From: Burkholderiaceae bacterium
GTDB taxonomy: Bacteria; Pseudomonadota; Gammaproteobacteria; Burkholderiales; Burkholderiaceae_C
Reading direction: 5' to 3'
DNA length: 7,277 bases
Assembly: GCA_031256125.1 (NCBI GenBank)
Contig: JAIRRE010000332.1
Span: forward strand, 1 to 7,277
Each line of letters begins with the position of its first letter. Position 1 is the first letter of the stretch. The position numbers and the translations under genes were made by a program. The notes below the pieces were generated by a model. It was given only the letters and a program-made list of their open reading frames with translations. It did not search any database and was not told the origin of the DNA. Positions 1-6,670 of this stretch are shown piece after piece.

Positions 1-35
1 AGCACTAGGGCGGTGAGGATGCGTTGTTTCAGCAT
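1..35 (-). CDS. cdsA: Phosphatidate cytidylyltransferase, N-terminus only (partial)
   Basis: The minus strand reads ATG at 35-33, followed by codons for MLKQRILTALV before the window ends. A start of the form MLKQR(I/V)xTALVL is typical of CdsA, the inner-membrane enzyme that converts phosphatidate and CTP to CDP-diacylglycerol for phospholipid synthesis. The hydrophobic residues after Arg5 fit the start of its first membrane helix. The ATG lies three bases after the uppS stop codon, and cdsA commonly follows uppS in proteobacteria. No clear Shine-Dalgarno sequence is visible in the end of uppS, so translation is probably coupled to uppS. Only 11 codons are visible, so the call rests on this short match and on gene order. 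Confidence 0.72.
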   Translation of the reverse strand, partial: MLKQRILTALV

Positions 36-38
36 TAC

Positions 39-794
39 TTAAATCGCTATGGTTTGCGCCGCGGTTTGCACCAGCTTGATCTGCTCACCGGTACGGCCAA
101 AGCGCCGTTCCCGCGCAGCGTAGGCGGCGATGGCTTGGTCGAGCGCCGTTTCGTCGAAATCGGGCCACAGGCGCTCGCTGAAAAACAGTTCGCTGTAAGC
201 GCACTGCCACAGCAGGAAGTTCGACAATCGCTGCTCGCCGCCGGTGCGGATCAGCAGATCGGGGTCACTCATGTGCGCCAGGGCCAGCGCGCCTGGCAGC
301 GCCTCGGAAAAGGCCGCTTCGGTGACTGGCTCGCCGCGTTCGGCCAGACGCGCGGCAACCTGCGCGGCGGCCTGCGCAATGTCCCAGCGGCCACCGTAGT
401 TAAAGCAGACGTTGAGCACCAGCTTGCTGTTGTGGGCGGTATCGGCCTCGGCTTGTGCCAGACCCTGCCGGACGTGATCGGTCAGGCTTTGCCGGTCGCC
501 GACAAAATAAATGCGCACTCCCGCAGCCTCAAGTTCCGGCACTTCGCGCGTCAGCGCCTTGGCCAGCAGTTCCATCAGGCTATTGACCTCGTCGGCGGGA
601 CGCCGCCAGTTTTCGGAGGAAAACGCGAACACCGTCAGCGCCTCCACTCCACGCGCCAGGCACGCCCGGATGCAGCGGCGCAGCGCTTCCATGCCTTGCC
701 GATGCCCGGCTGCGCGCGGCAGCAGGCGACGCCTGGCCCAACGGCCATTGCCGTCCATGACGATGGCGATGTGGCGGGGAATGGGTACTGGCAT
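39..794 (-). CDS. uppS: Undecaprenyl diphosphate synthase (cis-prenyltransferase, 251 aa)
   Basis: UppS adds eight isopentenyl units in cis to farnesyl diphosphate, giving the C55 carrier lipid for peptidoglycan and other envelope polymers. It is a soluble enzyme that acts at the inner face of the membrane. The family motifs are all present in order: HIAIVMDGNGRWA at residues 8-20 with the catalytic Asp14, GH at 30-31, FAFSSENWRRP at 56-66, LNVCFNYGGRWDI at 127-139, and DLLIRTGGEQRLSNF at 179-193. The length is close to the E. coli enzyme (253 aa). The ATG at 794 is the only plausible start, because an in-frame TAG lies five codons upstream (809-807). The six bases just before it (GCCACTC context) hold no Shine-Dalgarno sequence. 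The gene follows frr after an unusually long 179-bp gap filled mainly by a palindromic repeat, and it precedes cdsA by 3 bp. Confidence 0.97.
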   Translation of the reverse strand: MPVPIPRHIAIVMDGNGRWARRRLLPRAAGHRQGMEALRRCIRACLARGVEALTVFAFSSENWRRPADEVNSLMELLAKALTREVPELEAAGVRIYFVGDRQSLTDHVRQGLAQAEADTAHNSKLVLNVCFNYGGRWDIAQAAAQVAARLAERGEPVTEAAFSEALPGALALAHMSDPDLLIRTGGEQRLSNFLLWQCAYSELFFSERLWPDFDETALDQAIAAYAARERRFGRTGEQIKLVQTAAQTIAI

Positions 795-807
795 GAGTGG
801 CGGGGCC

Positions 808-957
808 TAAGGCAACGCTGAACTGGGCGAATTGGGGTGCCTGAATTTGGGATGAGGCGAGAGGCGCAAAGCGCAGCGATACCGGGTGGTATCACGAGTA
901 TTTGCAACGGAGCAAGAATCGCCCAAAGTCAGGATGTAACGCCCGCGATAGGCTTGC
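808..957. repeat. Degenerate palindromic intergenic element (MITE/REP-like), ~150 bp
   Basis: This fills most of the frr-uppS gap. It has nested inverted-repeat pairs that share one centre near position 885: GCAA 812-815 with TTGC 954-957; GGGCG 825-829 with CGCCC 940-944; CCTGAATTTGGG 840-851 with CCCAAAGTCAGG 922-933 (11 of 12 pairs); GCAAA 866-870 with TTTGC 901-905; and GATACC 878-883 with GGTATC 888-893 around the loop GGGT. A symmetric 7-by-7 internal loop (871-877 and 894-900) separates the last two pairs. Its left end, TAAGGCAACGCTGAA, recurs at 5732-5746 in inverse orientation. I recall similar intergenic elements, with a variable central stem flanked by GCGCAAAGCGCAGCGAT-like and ACGAGTATTTGCAACGGAGC-like segments, in betaproteobacteria, but I cannot search for them here. 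I see no ORF, so any mobilisation would need a transposase encoded elsewhere. Exact boundaries are uncertain. Confidence 0.72.
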
Positions 958-973
958 TCAGGATTGCATCAGC

Positions 974-1534
974 TCACACTTCCATGATTTCTTTTTCCTT
1001 GCCGGCTACCAGCGCGTCGATGTCGGTGATGTGCTTGTCGGTCAGTTTCTGGATTTCGGCCTCGGTGCGTTTGAGGTCGTCCTCAGTGGCCACCTTGTCC
1101 TTGACCAGCTTTTTGATCGCGTCGTTGGCCTCGCGCCGCAGGTTGCGCACGGCGATTTTGGTGGCTTCGCCTTCATGGCGCACCAGCTTGGTCATTTCGC
1201 GCCGGCGCTCCTCGCTCATGGGCGGCATGGGTACGCGGATCAAATCGCCCAGGCTGGCCGGGTTGAGGCCCAGATCGCTTTCGCGGATCGCTTTTTCTAT
1301 TTTTGCGCCCATGTTCTTTTCCCACGGCTGCACGCTGATGGTGCGCGCGTCCAGCAGCGTTACGTTGGCCACCTGCGACAGCGGCACATGGCTGCCGTAG
1401 TATTCGACGTGAACGCTGTCGAGCAGCGCCGGGTTGGCGCGGCCGGTGCGGATCTTGGTCAGGTTGGTCTTGAAGGCGGCGATGGACTGGTCCATCTTGC
1501 CCTGCGTGGTTTGCTTGATGTCGGCTATCGTCAT
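974..1534 (-). CDS. frr: Ribosome recycling factor (186 aa)
   Basis: RRF works with EF-G to split the post-termination ribosome so that subunits and mRNA can be reused. The protein is 186 residues, against 185 in E. coli, and matches the family along its length. [13 protein letters not shown] lies at residues 27-39 of helix 1. The small second domain follows, with [14 protein letters not shown] and ISVQPWEK. The rest returns to the long helical bundle ([12 protein letters not shown], then [11 protein letters not shown]). The reading frame is open further upstream, but the ATG at 1534 is chosen for three reasons: it gives the family N-terminus MTIADIK, it gives the right length, and it is preceded by GGAGA at 1547-1543 with 8-base spacing. 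It follows pyrH by 38 bp in the same operon. Confidence 0.98.
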   Translation of the reverse strand: MTIADIKQTTQGKMDQSIAAFKTNLTKIRTGRANPALLDSVHVEYYGSHVPLSQVANVTLLDARTISVQPWEKNMGAKIEKAIRESDLGLNPASLGDLIRVPMPPMSEERRREMTKLVRHEGEATKIAVRNLRREANDAIKKLVKDKVATEDDLKRTEAEIQKLTDKHITDIDALVAGKEKEIMEV

Positions 1535-1542
1535 GGTGCCAG

Positions 1543-1547
1543 TCTCC
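1543..1547 (-). promoter_or_regulatory. Shine-Dalgarno site of frr
   Basis: On the minus strand GGAGA lies 8 bases before the frr ATG at 1534. It decides the start over the longer open frame, which could begin at 1678 inside the end of pyrH. Confidence 0.75.
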
Positions 1548-1572
1548 GGCGGATGAATTGAAAAATCAGCGA

Positions 1573-2298
1573 TCAGGCATATACCAAGGTGCCTTCGCTT
1601 TCGCCCATCACCACGCGCTCCAGCGCGCCGGGCTTGAAGATGGAAAACACCGTGATGGGCAGTTTCTGGTCGCGGCACAGCGCGAACGCCGTGGCGTCCA
1701 TGATGCCCAGGTTGCGGCTCATGGCCTCGTCGAAGCTGATCTGGGCGTAGCGCGTGGCGGCGGGGTCGCGCTTGGGGTCGGCGCTGTAAACGCCATCGAC
1801 CTTGGTGGCCTTGAGCACCATCTGCGCGCCGATTTCCGCGCCGCGCAACGCGGCGGCGGTGTCGGTGGTGAAGAACGGATTGCCGGTACCGGCGGCAAAC
1901 ACCACCACCTTGCCTTCTTCCAAATATTGCAGCGCCTTGGGCCGTACGTAGGGTTCCACCACTTGTTCGATGGCGATGGCGCTCATCACGCGGGCCGTCA
2001 GGCCGTGCTTGTTCATGGCGTCGGCCAGCGCCAGCGCGTTCATCACCGTGGCCAGCATACCCATGTAGTCGGCGGTGGCGCGATCCATGCCCACCGAACC
2101 GCCGGCCACACCGCGGAAAATGTTGCCCCCGCCAATCACTACCGCCACCTGTACCCCCAGGCGCGCGATTTCGCGGATTTCGGCCACGATGCGCTCGATG
2201 GTCGCGCGGTTGATGCCAAAGGCATCCTCACCCATCAGCGCTTCGCCCGAAAGCTTGAGCAGAATGCGCCGGTAAGCGGGTTTCCTGGAGCTGGTCAT
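1573..2298 (-). CDS. pyrH: UMP kinase (uridylate kinase, 241 aa)
   Basis: PyrH phosphorylates UMP to UDP with ATP. It is an essential step of pyrimidine nucleotide synthesis, and the bacterial enzyme is a hexamer of the amino-acid-kinase fold, unrelated to eukaryotic UMP/CMP kinases. The family motifs are present: KLSGEAL at 15-21 (ATP binding), GGGNIFRG at 56-63, [11 protein letters not shown] at 77-87, [12 protein letters not shown] at 135-146, then [13 protein letters not shown], and [19 protein letters not shown] sequence at the C-terminus. The start at 2298 gives [16 protein letters not shown], and 241 residues is also the E. coli length. A longer open frame begins at 2376, but it lies inside tsf and encodes arginine/proline-rich sequence not seen in the family. 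No good Shine-Dalgarno precedes the ATG. The gap to tsf is only 28 bp, so coupling is likely. E. coli PyrH is activated by GTP and inhibited by UTP; I infer the same here. Confidence 0.98.
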   Translation of the reverse strand: MTSSRKPAYRRILLKLSGEALMGEDAFGINRATIERIVAEIREIARLGVQVAVVIGGGNIFRGVAGGSVGMDRATADYMGMLATVMNALALADAMNKHGLTARVMSAIAIEQVVEPYVRPKALQYLEEGKVVVFAAGTGNPFFTTDTAAALRGAEIGAQMVLKATKVDGVYSADPKRDPAATRYAQISFDEAMSRNLGIMDATAFALCRDQKLPITVFSIFKPGALERVVMGESEGTLVYA

Positions 2299-2326
2299 GG
2301 CCGGTAGCTGCGAACCGCTGAACCGA

Positions 2327-3247
<921 letters not shown>

Positions 3248-3249
3248 GT

Positions 3250-3274
3250 GTGTTCTCTCTTTTCCGTGTTCTCT
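3250..3274 (-). repeat. Two direct copies of AGAGAACAC in the tsf leader
   Basis: The minus strand carries AGAGAACAC at 3274-3266 and again at 3258-3250, 16 bases apart, just before the tsf ATG at 3247. The nearer copy contributes part of the purine-rich ribosome-binding stretch. A small duplication or chance repetition are both possible; no function is shown. Confidence 0.5.
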
Positions 3275-3279
3275 GTTGA

Positions 3280-3309
3280 AATAAAGATTGCGTCGGATGC
3301 GAATGCAAA
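3280..3309 (-). promoter_or_regulatory. Weak candidate promoter for tsf
   Basis: On the minus strand TTTGCA (3309-3304) and TTTATT (3285-3280) are separated by 18 bases. Each matches the sigma-70 consensus hexamer at four of six positions. The site lies after the rpsB-tsf hairpin and would let tsf be transcribed when the hairpin stops read-through. The match is weak and could be chance. Confidence 0.2.
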
Positions 3310-3340
3310 GAAGGGGCCGCTGAAATGGCCCCTTCTTTGC
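3305..3340 (-). terminator. rpsB-tsf intergenic hairpin, probable attenuator or partial terminator
   Basis: GCAAAGAAGGGGCC (3305-3318) is perfectly complementary to GGCCCCTTCTTTGC (3327-3340), with an 8-base loop at 3319-3326. Read in the direction of rpsB transcription, the six-pair GC core GGGGCC/GGCCCC is followed by TTCTTT, so it resembles an intrinsic terminator whose U-rich tail can pair back to an A-rich upstream tract. There is no unbroken T-run, so termination is probably incomplete. Partial termination between rpsB and tsf is known from E. coli and would give more S2 mRNA than EF-Ts mRNA. The hairpin is nearly symmetric, so it could also work on the other strand. Confidence 0.7.
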
Positions 3341-3357
3341 GCTTGCCGCCGGCTGGG

Positions 3358-3369
3358 TTCAGCGTTGCC
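3358..3369 (+). repeat. Third copy of the 12-mer TTCAGCGTTGCC
   Basis: This word sits between the rpsB stop codon (3383-3381) and the intergenic hairpin. The same 12 bases occur at 5732-5743 and, inverted, at 811-822; those two copies share three further bases (TTA). Here the next bases are GG instead. On the minus strand the copy reads GGCAACGCTGAA and can pair with the loop and 3' arm of the hairpin at 3305-3340. It may be a repeat remnant or part of a regulatory structure. Confidence 0.55.
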
Positions 3370-3380
3370 GGAAAGAAAAA

Positions 3381-4139
3381 TCAGGCCGCCGTTTCGTCCT
3401 CGACTTCGACAAATTCCTCGCCATCGCCCTCTTCGGCAGCCGCGCGCACAACCTCGTTGATCGCGTTGGCCTTGCCTTCGAGCACCGCGTCGGCAATGCC
3501 GCGCGCATACAGCACCACTGCCTTGGCCGAGTCGTCGTTGCCCGGAATCACATAGTCGATGCCATCGGGGTTGTGGTTGGTATCGACCACGCCGATGATC
3601 GGAATGCCCAGCTTTTGCGCCTCGGAAACGGCGATCTTGTGGTAGCCCACGTCGATTACGAACAGCGCGTCGGGCAGGGCGTTCATGTCCTGAATGCCGC
3701 CGATGTCTTTTTCCAGCTTGAGCAGCTCGCGCTGAAACAACAACTGTTCCTTCTTGCTCATCGACTCCAGCCCGGCTTCCTGCTGCACCTGCATGTCCTT
3801 GAGGCGCTTGATGGAAGTCTTGACGGTTTTGAAGTTGGTCAACATACCGCCCAGCCAGCGCTGATCGACGAACGGCATACCCGCGCGCCGCGCCTCGTCA
3901 ACCACGATCTCGCGCGCCTGGCGCTTGGTGCCGACGAACAAAATAGTGCCGCGGCTGGCGGCCAATTGTTTGGCGAACTTGGCCGCATCCTGGAACATCG
4001 GCAGCGATTTTTCCAGATTGATGATGTGGATCTTGTTGCGGCTGCCGAAAATGAACGGCGCCATCTTGGGGTTCCAGAAGCGCGTCTGGTGGCCGAAATG
4101 GACACCGGCTTCCAGCATTTCACGCATGGTCACGGACAT
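3381..4139 (-). CDS. rpsB: 30S ribosomal protein S2 (252 aa)
   Basis: S2 is a late-joining protein of the small subunit that sits between head and body on the solvent side and works with S1. The N-terminal signature [20 protein letters not shown] (residues 5-24) is unmistakable. It is followed by [46 protein letters not shown], the helical arm KRLKDM...[16 protein letters not shown], and [20 protein letters not shown] with the typical [21 protein letters not shown]. The C-terminal tail at 236-252 is strongly acidic (nine Asp/Glu in 17 residues). The ATG at 4139 has a good Shine-Dalgarno sequence, AAGAGGT, five bases upstream. It is the first gene of the operon. In E. coli S2 represses its own leader, and the structured leader here would allow something similar. 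Confidence 0.99.
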   Translation of the reverse strand: MSVTMREMLEAGVHFGHQTRFWNPKMAPFIFGSRNKIHIINLEKSLPMFQDAAKFAKQLAASRGTILFVGTKRQAREIVVDEARRAGMPFVDQRWLGGMLTNFKTVKTSIKRLKDMQVQQEAGLESMSKKEQLLFQRELLKLEKDIGGIQDMNALPDALFVIDVGYHKIAVSEAQKLGIPIIGVVDTNHNPDGIDYVIPGNDDSAKAVVLYARGIADAVLEGKANAINEVVRAAAEEGDGEEFVEVEDETAA

Positions 4140-4307
4140 GCAATACCTCTTTTAAAAAACGAAGGTTGGGTCTAGAATCACAGCCCATTCAACCGGCGCA
4201 ATAAGCTTGCGTCGGCACCTCGTGGGGCTGGTTCGCGGATCAACCGCGAGGCTAACCGTAAACGGGGCCGCGCGGGCTTTGCTGACACCGAAAGGATCGA
4301 TAAAGCC
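4140..4307 (-). promoter_or_regulatory. Structured 5' leader of rpsB (candidate S2 autoregulatory element)
   Basis: This ~168-bp stretch before rpsB is non-coding and dense in hairpins. GGCTTT 4275-4280 pairs with AAAGCC 4302-4307. TCGCGG 4233-4238 pairs with CCGCGA 4244-4249 around a 5-base loop. CAGCCC 4181-4186 pairs with GGGCTG 4225-4230, enclosing a 9-pair stem of 4193-4201 with 4207-4215. That last stem contains one G-U on the plus strand, which becomes an A-C mismatch on the minus strand. The first hairpin would sit at the very 5' end of a transcript begun near 4307. The rpsB leader of E. coli is folded and is the target of repression by S2. A similar role here is inferred from position, not from a recognised consensus. 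Confidence 0.45.
4145..4151 (-). promoter_or_regulatory. Shine-Dalgarno site of rpsB
   Basis: On the minus strand AAGAGGT ends five bases before the ATG at 4139. It is the best ribosome-binding site in the window and follows an A-rich stretch (TTTTTTAAAAG context), as expected for a highly expressed ribosomal protein gene. Confidence 0.85.
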
Positions 4308-4312
4308 TTGTA

Positions 4313-4321
4313 ATGGTAGCA
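4313..4321 (-). promoter_or_regulatory. Candidate extended -10 promoter of rpsB
   Basis: On the minus strand TGCTACCAT (4321-4313) matches the extended -10 form TGnTAnnAT. A transcript would start at about 4307-4305, at the first hairpin of the leader. No good -35 hexamer is seen 16-18 bases upstream. A-tracts at 4418-4411 and 4401-4396 lie about 80-100 bases further upstream and may bend the DNA. Confidence 0.4.
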
Positions 4322-4422
4322 CACCCTGTTCCCGGCTTTGCCGCGGGAGATGCGCCGCGTTGGTATGGGCCAGATCAACTTCCGTTCCTTCAGTCTTTTT
4401 TCCGTTCCCGTTTTTTTTCTTC

Positions 4423-5679
4423 ATGCACATCGCCATCATCGGCGCCGGGATTATCGGCGTGACCACGGCTTATGAACTGGCCGAGGGCGGACACGCCGTC
4501 ACGGTGTTCGAACGCCACAGCAGCGTAGCCGAGGAGGCGAGTTTTGCCAACGCCGGCATTGTCGCGCCGGGTTTTGTCGCGCCTTGGCGTGCGCCACATT
4601 GGCTGCGTCTGTTCTGGTCCCGCTCGCCAGCCGCGTCTCGCTTGACTTGGCCGCTTTCAAGCGCCGACCTGACGTGGCTGCGCCGTCAGCGTAGCGCCGG
4701 TATGCCGGCCATGCGCGCTCTTGGCCAGGCCGCCATGCAACGGCTGGCTACTTACAGCCGCGAGCGGCTACACCAGATTACCGAGCGACTCGATTACACC
4801 TTCGACCGCACCGAGGGCATACTGATCCTGCTGCGCACCGCGCGCAACCGCGAGCGCGCCCAACCTACCCTGGTGCGGCTGCGCGACGCGGGCGCGTCTT
4901 GCCGCGAAATCAGCGCCGACGAGGCGCGCCAGATCGAACCGGCCCTGCACCCAAATACGCCGCTGGCGGGAGCGATTCACGTGCCCGATGGCGAAGCGGG
5001 CAACTGCCGCCAGTTCGCCGTTATCGCGCGCGACGCGGCGGAACAAAAAGGTGCGCAATTCGTCTTCAACACCAGCGTGATCGGGATTGATCCATCGTAT
5101 CCGGCCAGTTTGTGGATCGCCGGTGAAACCCAGCCGCGCGGTTTCGACGCCGTAGTGCTGTGCACAGGCGCGGCGGCGAGTGAACTGCTCGCCCCGCTGG
5201 GCTTGCGCTTGCCGCTGGCATCGGTCTACGGCTATTCCATCAGCGCGCCGGTAGACGAACCGGCATTGGCGCCCCGCGCCGCCGTGTTCGACGGGCGTAT
5301 CGCCATTGCGCGTTTGGGGCAGCGCGTGCGCGTGGCCGGCCTGGCCGAAATCGGCGGACGCCACGACAATGCCTCCACCCGCGCTCACGCGCTGCCCGCG
5401 TGGGCTGAACAGCGGCTGTACCGCACGCTCACCGATTGGTTTCCCGCCGCCGCGCGCCTGACCAACGGCGTGCAAGTCTGGCGCGGCGCGCGCCCGACGC
5501 TGCCCGATGGTCCGCCCGCGCTGGGTGCCAGCGGTCTGCCCGGCCTGTGGCTCAACCTTGGCCACGGCGCGCACGGCTGGTGCATGGCTTGCGGCGCGGC
5601 GCGTATCGTCGCCGACCTGCTCGAAGGCCACGCGCCCGAAATCGACTTGCAAGGGCTGGAGCCAGAGCGCTGGCGCTGA
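4423..5679 (+). CDS. dadA: FAD-dependent D-amino-acid dehydrogenase, DadA family (418 aa)
   Basis: DadA-type enzymes oxidise D-amino acids such as D-alanine to keto acids and ammonia, and pass the electrons to the respiratory chain at the inner membrane. The N-terminus MHIAIIGAGIIGVTTAYEL has the FAD-binding GxGxxG (Gly7, 9, 12), with Glu30 at the end of strand 2 for the ribose. SFANAGIVAPGFVAPWRAP corresponds to the family's (A/S)ANAG-SPGYAAPWAAP segment. GILILLRT, DEARQIEPAL and PDGEAGNCRQF follow the E. coli DadA order. The C-terminus has RPTLPDGPPALG and LWLNLGHGAHGWCMACG (residues 375-391), typical of this DAO fold. The length is near the family norm. The frame is open 72 codons further upstream, but the Rossmann motif fixes the start at 4423. 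There is no Shine-Dalgarno sequence. It is divergent from rpsB and convergent with rsgA. The true substrate may differ, since related paralogues act on other amino acids. Confidence 0.85.
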   Translation: MHIAIIGAGIIGVTTAYELAEGGHAVTVFERHSSVAEEASFANAGIVAPGFVAPWRAPHWLRLFWSRSPAASRLTWPLSSADLTWLRRQRSAGMPAMRALGQAAMQRLATYSRERLHQITERLDYTFDRTEGILILLRTARNRERAQPTLVRLRDAGASCREISADEARQIEPALHPNTPLAGAIHVPDGEAGNCRQFAVIARDAAEQKGAQFVFNTSVIGIDPSYPASLWIAGETQPRGFDAVVLCTGAAASELLAPLGLRLPLASVYGYSISAPVDEPALAPRAAVFDGRIAIARLGQRVRVAGLAEIGGRHDNASTRAHALPAWAEQRLYRTLTDWFPAAARLTNGVQVWRGARPTLPDGPPALGASGLPGLWLNLGHGAHGWCMACGAARIVADLLEGHAPEIDLQGLEPERWR

Positions 5680-5698
5680 AGCTGCGCAAAAGACTTTT

Positions 5699-5743
5699 GG
5701 CGACGTTGAATACGTTTCCGCGAGGGATTTATTCAGCGTTGCC
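5699..5743 (+). terminator. Hairpin between convergent dadA and rsgA
   Basis: GGCGACGTTGAATA (5699-5712) pairs along all 14 bases with TATTCAGCGTTGCC (5730-5743) if two G-U pairs (5702/5740 and 5706/5736) are allowed, with a 17-base loop. On the minus strand those two become C-A mismatches, so the fold favours the dadA transcript. The palindrome CAAAAGACTTTTG (5687-5699) comes just before it. The bases after the stem on the plus strand are TTAAGAG, not a T-run, so this may protect the 3' end or act weakly rather than be a classic terminator. The right arm is a copy of the repeated word found at 808-822. Confidence 0.5.
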
Positions 5744-5746
5744 TTA
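5732..5746 (+). repeat. Copy of the 15-mer TTCAGCGTTGCCTTA
   Basis: It is identical to the reverse complement of 808-822, the left end of the palindromic element between frr and uppS. Its last three bases are the reverse complement of the rsgA stop codon (TAA, 5746-5744), so the repeat supplies that stop. It may be the end of a dispersed repeat. Confidence 0.6.
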
Positions 5747-6670
5747 AGAGTGCGAAATCTCGCGCAACAACTCGCCATACAGACGGTAGCGGCTGGCCGC
5801 GATGGCCCCCGCCTCCACAGCAGCGCGCACGTCGCAGCCGGGTTCGTGGGTATGGGTGCAGTTGGCGAAACGGCACTGCCCGGCATGGGCGTGGATGTCG
5901 GGCATACAGGCCGCCAGCCGCGCCGCGCCGATGTGGCGCAGCCCAAAGGCCTGAAAGCCTGGTGTGTCGATCAGCGCCGCCGTTCGCGCGGCGTCCAGCC
6001 AATACCAGCGGGTGTGCGTAGTGGTGTGGCGCCCTGCCCCTAGCGCGCGCGAAATCTCGCCCGTCTGCGCCGCCGCGCCCGGCACCAGGCGGTTAATGAG
6101 CGTGCTCTTGCCCGCGCCCGAAGGGCCCAGCAGCAGCGTGACGCAACCCGCCAACTGCGCTTGCAGCGCCACGAAATCACCCTCGTCGTCGGCACCAGTA
6201 CCCGCCGCCAGCCGCAATGCCGGGTATCCCATCGCGCGATACGGTTCGAGCCGCGCCCATGCTTCGGCGAAAGGCGCTGCCAAATCCATCTTGTTGAGCG
6301 CAATCAGCGCCGCGATACGCGCAGCCTCGCACGCCGCCAGTGCGCGCGCCAGCAGCGATTCGGGAAACGCCGGTTCCGCCGCGACCAGAATCAGCACCTG
6401 ATCGAGATTAGCGGCAAACGATTTGCTGCGCACCTCGTCCTGCCGATACAGCAGATTGCGCCGGGACGCGACGGTTTCGATTACGCCTTCGTCCCGCGCG
6501 CTGCGCCAGCGTACCGTGTCGCCCACCACGGCGTCGAGCTTTTTGCCGCGCGGGTGGCAGATGCGCCGTCCGCCGTCCGCCGTTTCGACCACGCAATGCC
6601 GCCCGTGGCTGGCGACCACCAGACCATCTTGCAGGCCCTCTTGCAGGCCATTTTCTGGCGGCGGCGCCAT
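5744..6670 (-). CDS. rsgA: Ribosome small-subunit-dependent GTPase RsgA (308 aa)
   Basis: RsgA (YjeQ) is a circularly permuted GTPase that binds the 30S subunit and checks late steps of its assembly. The N-terminal OB-fold (about 14-85) includes CHPRGKKLDAVVGDTVRW. The G motifs come in permuted order: NKMD at 126-129 (G4), GPSGAGKST at 182-190 (G1), GRHTTT at 213-218 (G2) and DTPG at 235-238 (G3). The C-terminal zinc site C-x4-C-x-H-x5-C is complete (Cys266, Cys271, His273, Cys279). The ATG at 6670 shares its A with the TGA of the upstream peptidase gene. A TTG codon just before it could also serve as start, adding one residue. The overlap points to translational coupling in one transcript. 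The N-terminus carries a small duplication, GLQEGLQD. The stop lies at the convergent hairpin. Confidence 0.97.
   Translation of the reverse strand: MAPPPENGLQEGLQDGLVVASHGRHCVVETADGGRRICHPRGKKLDAVVGDTVRWRSARDEGVIETVASRRNLLYRQDEVRSKSFAANLDQVLILVAAEPAFPESLLARALAACEAARIAALIALNKMDLAAPFAEAWARLEPYRAMGYPALRLAAGTGADDEGDFVALQAQLAGCVTLLLGPSGAGKSTLINRLVPGAAAQTGEISRALGAGRHTTTHTRWYWLDAARTAALIDTPGFQAFGLRHIGAARLAACMPDIHAHAGQCRFANCTHTHEPGCDVRAAVEAGAIAASRYRLYGELLREISHS
6627..6650. repeat. Tandem 12-bp duplication in rsgA
   Basis: TCTTGCAGGCCC at 6627-6638 is followed directly by TCTTGCAGGCCA at 6639-6650 (11 of 12 identical). In RsgA this encodes GLQE-GLQD at residues 8-15, just before the OB-fold. It keeps the frame and probably arose by slippage in a tolerant N-terminal tail. 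Confidence 0.75.

Noticed and set aside
24..821. Long plus-strand open frame opposite uppS (265 aa)
   Set aside because: It is antisense to uppS, which has every family motif. GC-rich codons keep the opposite frame open, and the product resembles no family I know.
4229..4249. tRNA-like GGTTCGCGGATCAACC segment in the rpsB leader
   Set aside because: It looks like a T-arm at first sight, but the loop lacks TTCRANY order and there is no acceptor, anticodon or D arm around it.
4207..4422. N-terminal 72-codon extension of the dadA frame
   Set aside because: The translated stretch ends in a run of Phe from the T tracts, has no targeting pattern, and precedes the FAD-binding strand that normally starts the protein. 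It overlaps the likely rpsB leader.
4768..5946. Minus-strand open frame of 392 aa opposite dadA and past its end
   Set aside because: It is antisense to dadA over most of its length and overlaps rsgA in another frame at the right end. The product shows no recognisable domain.
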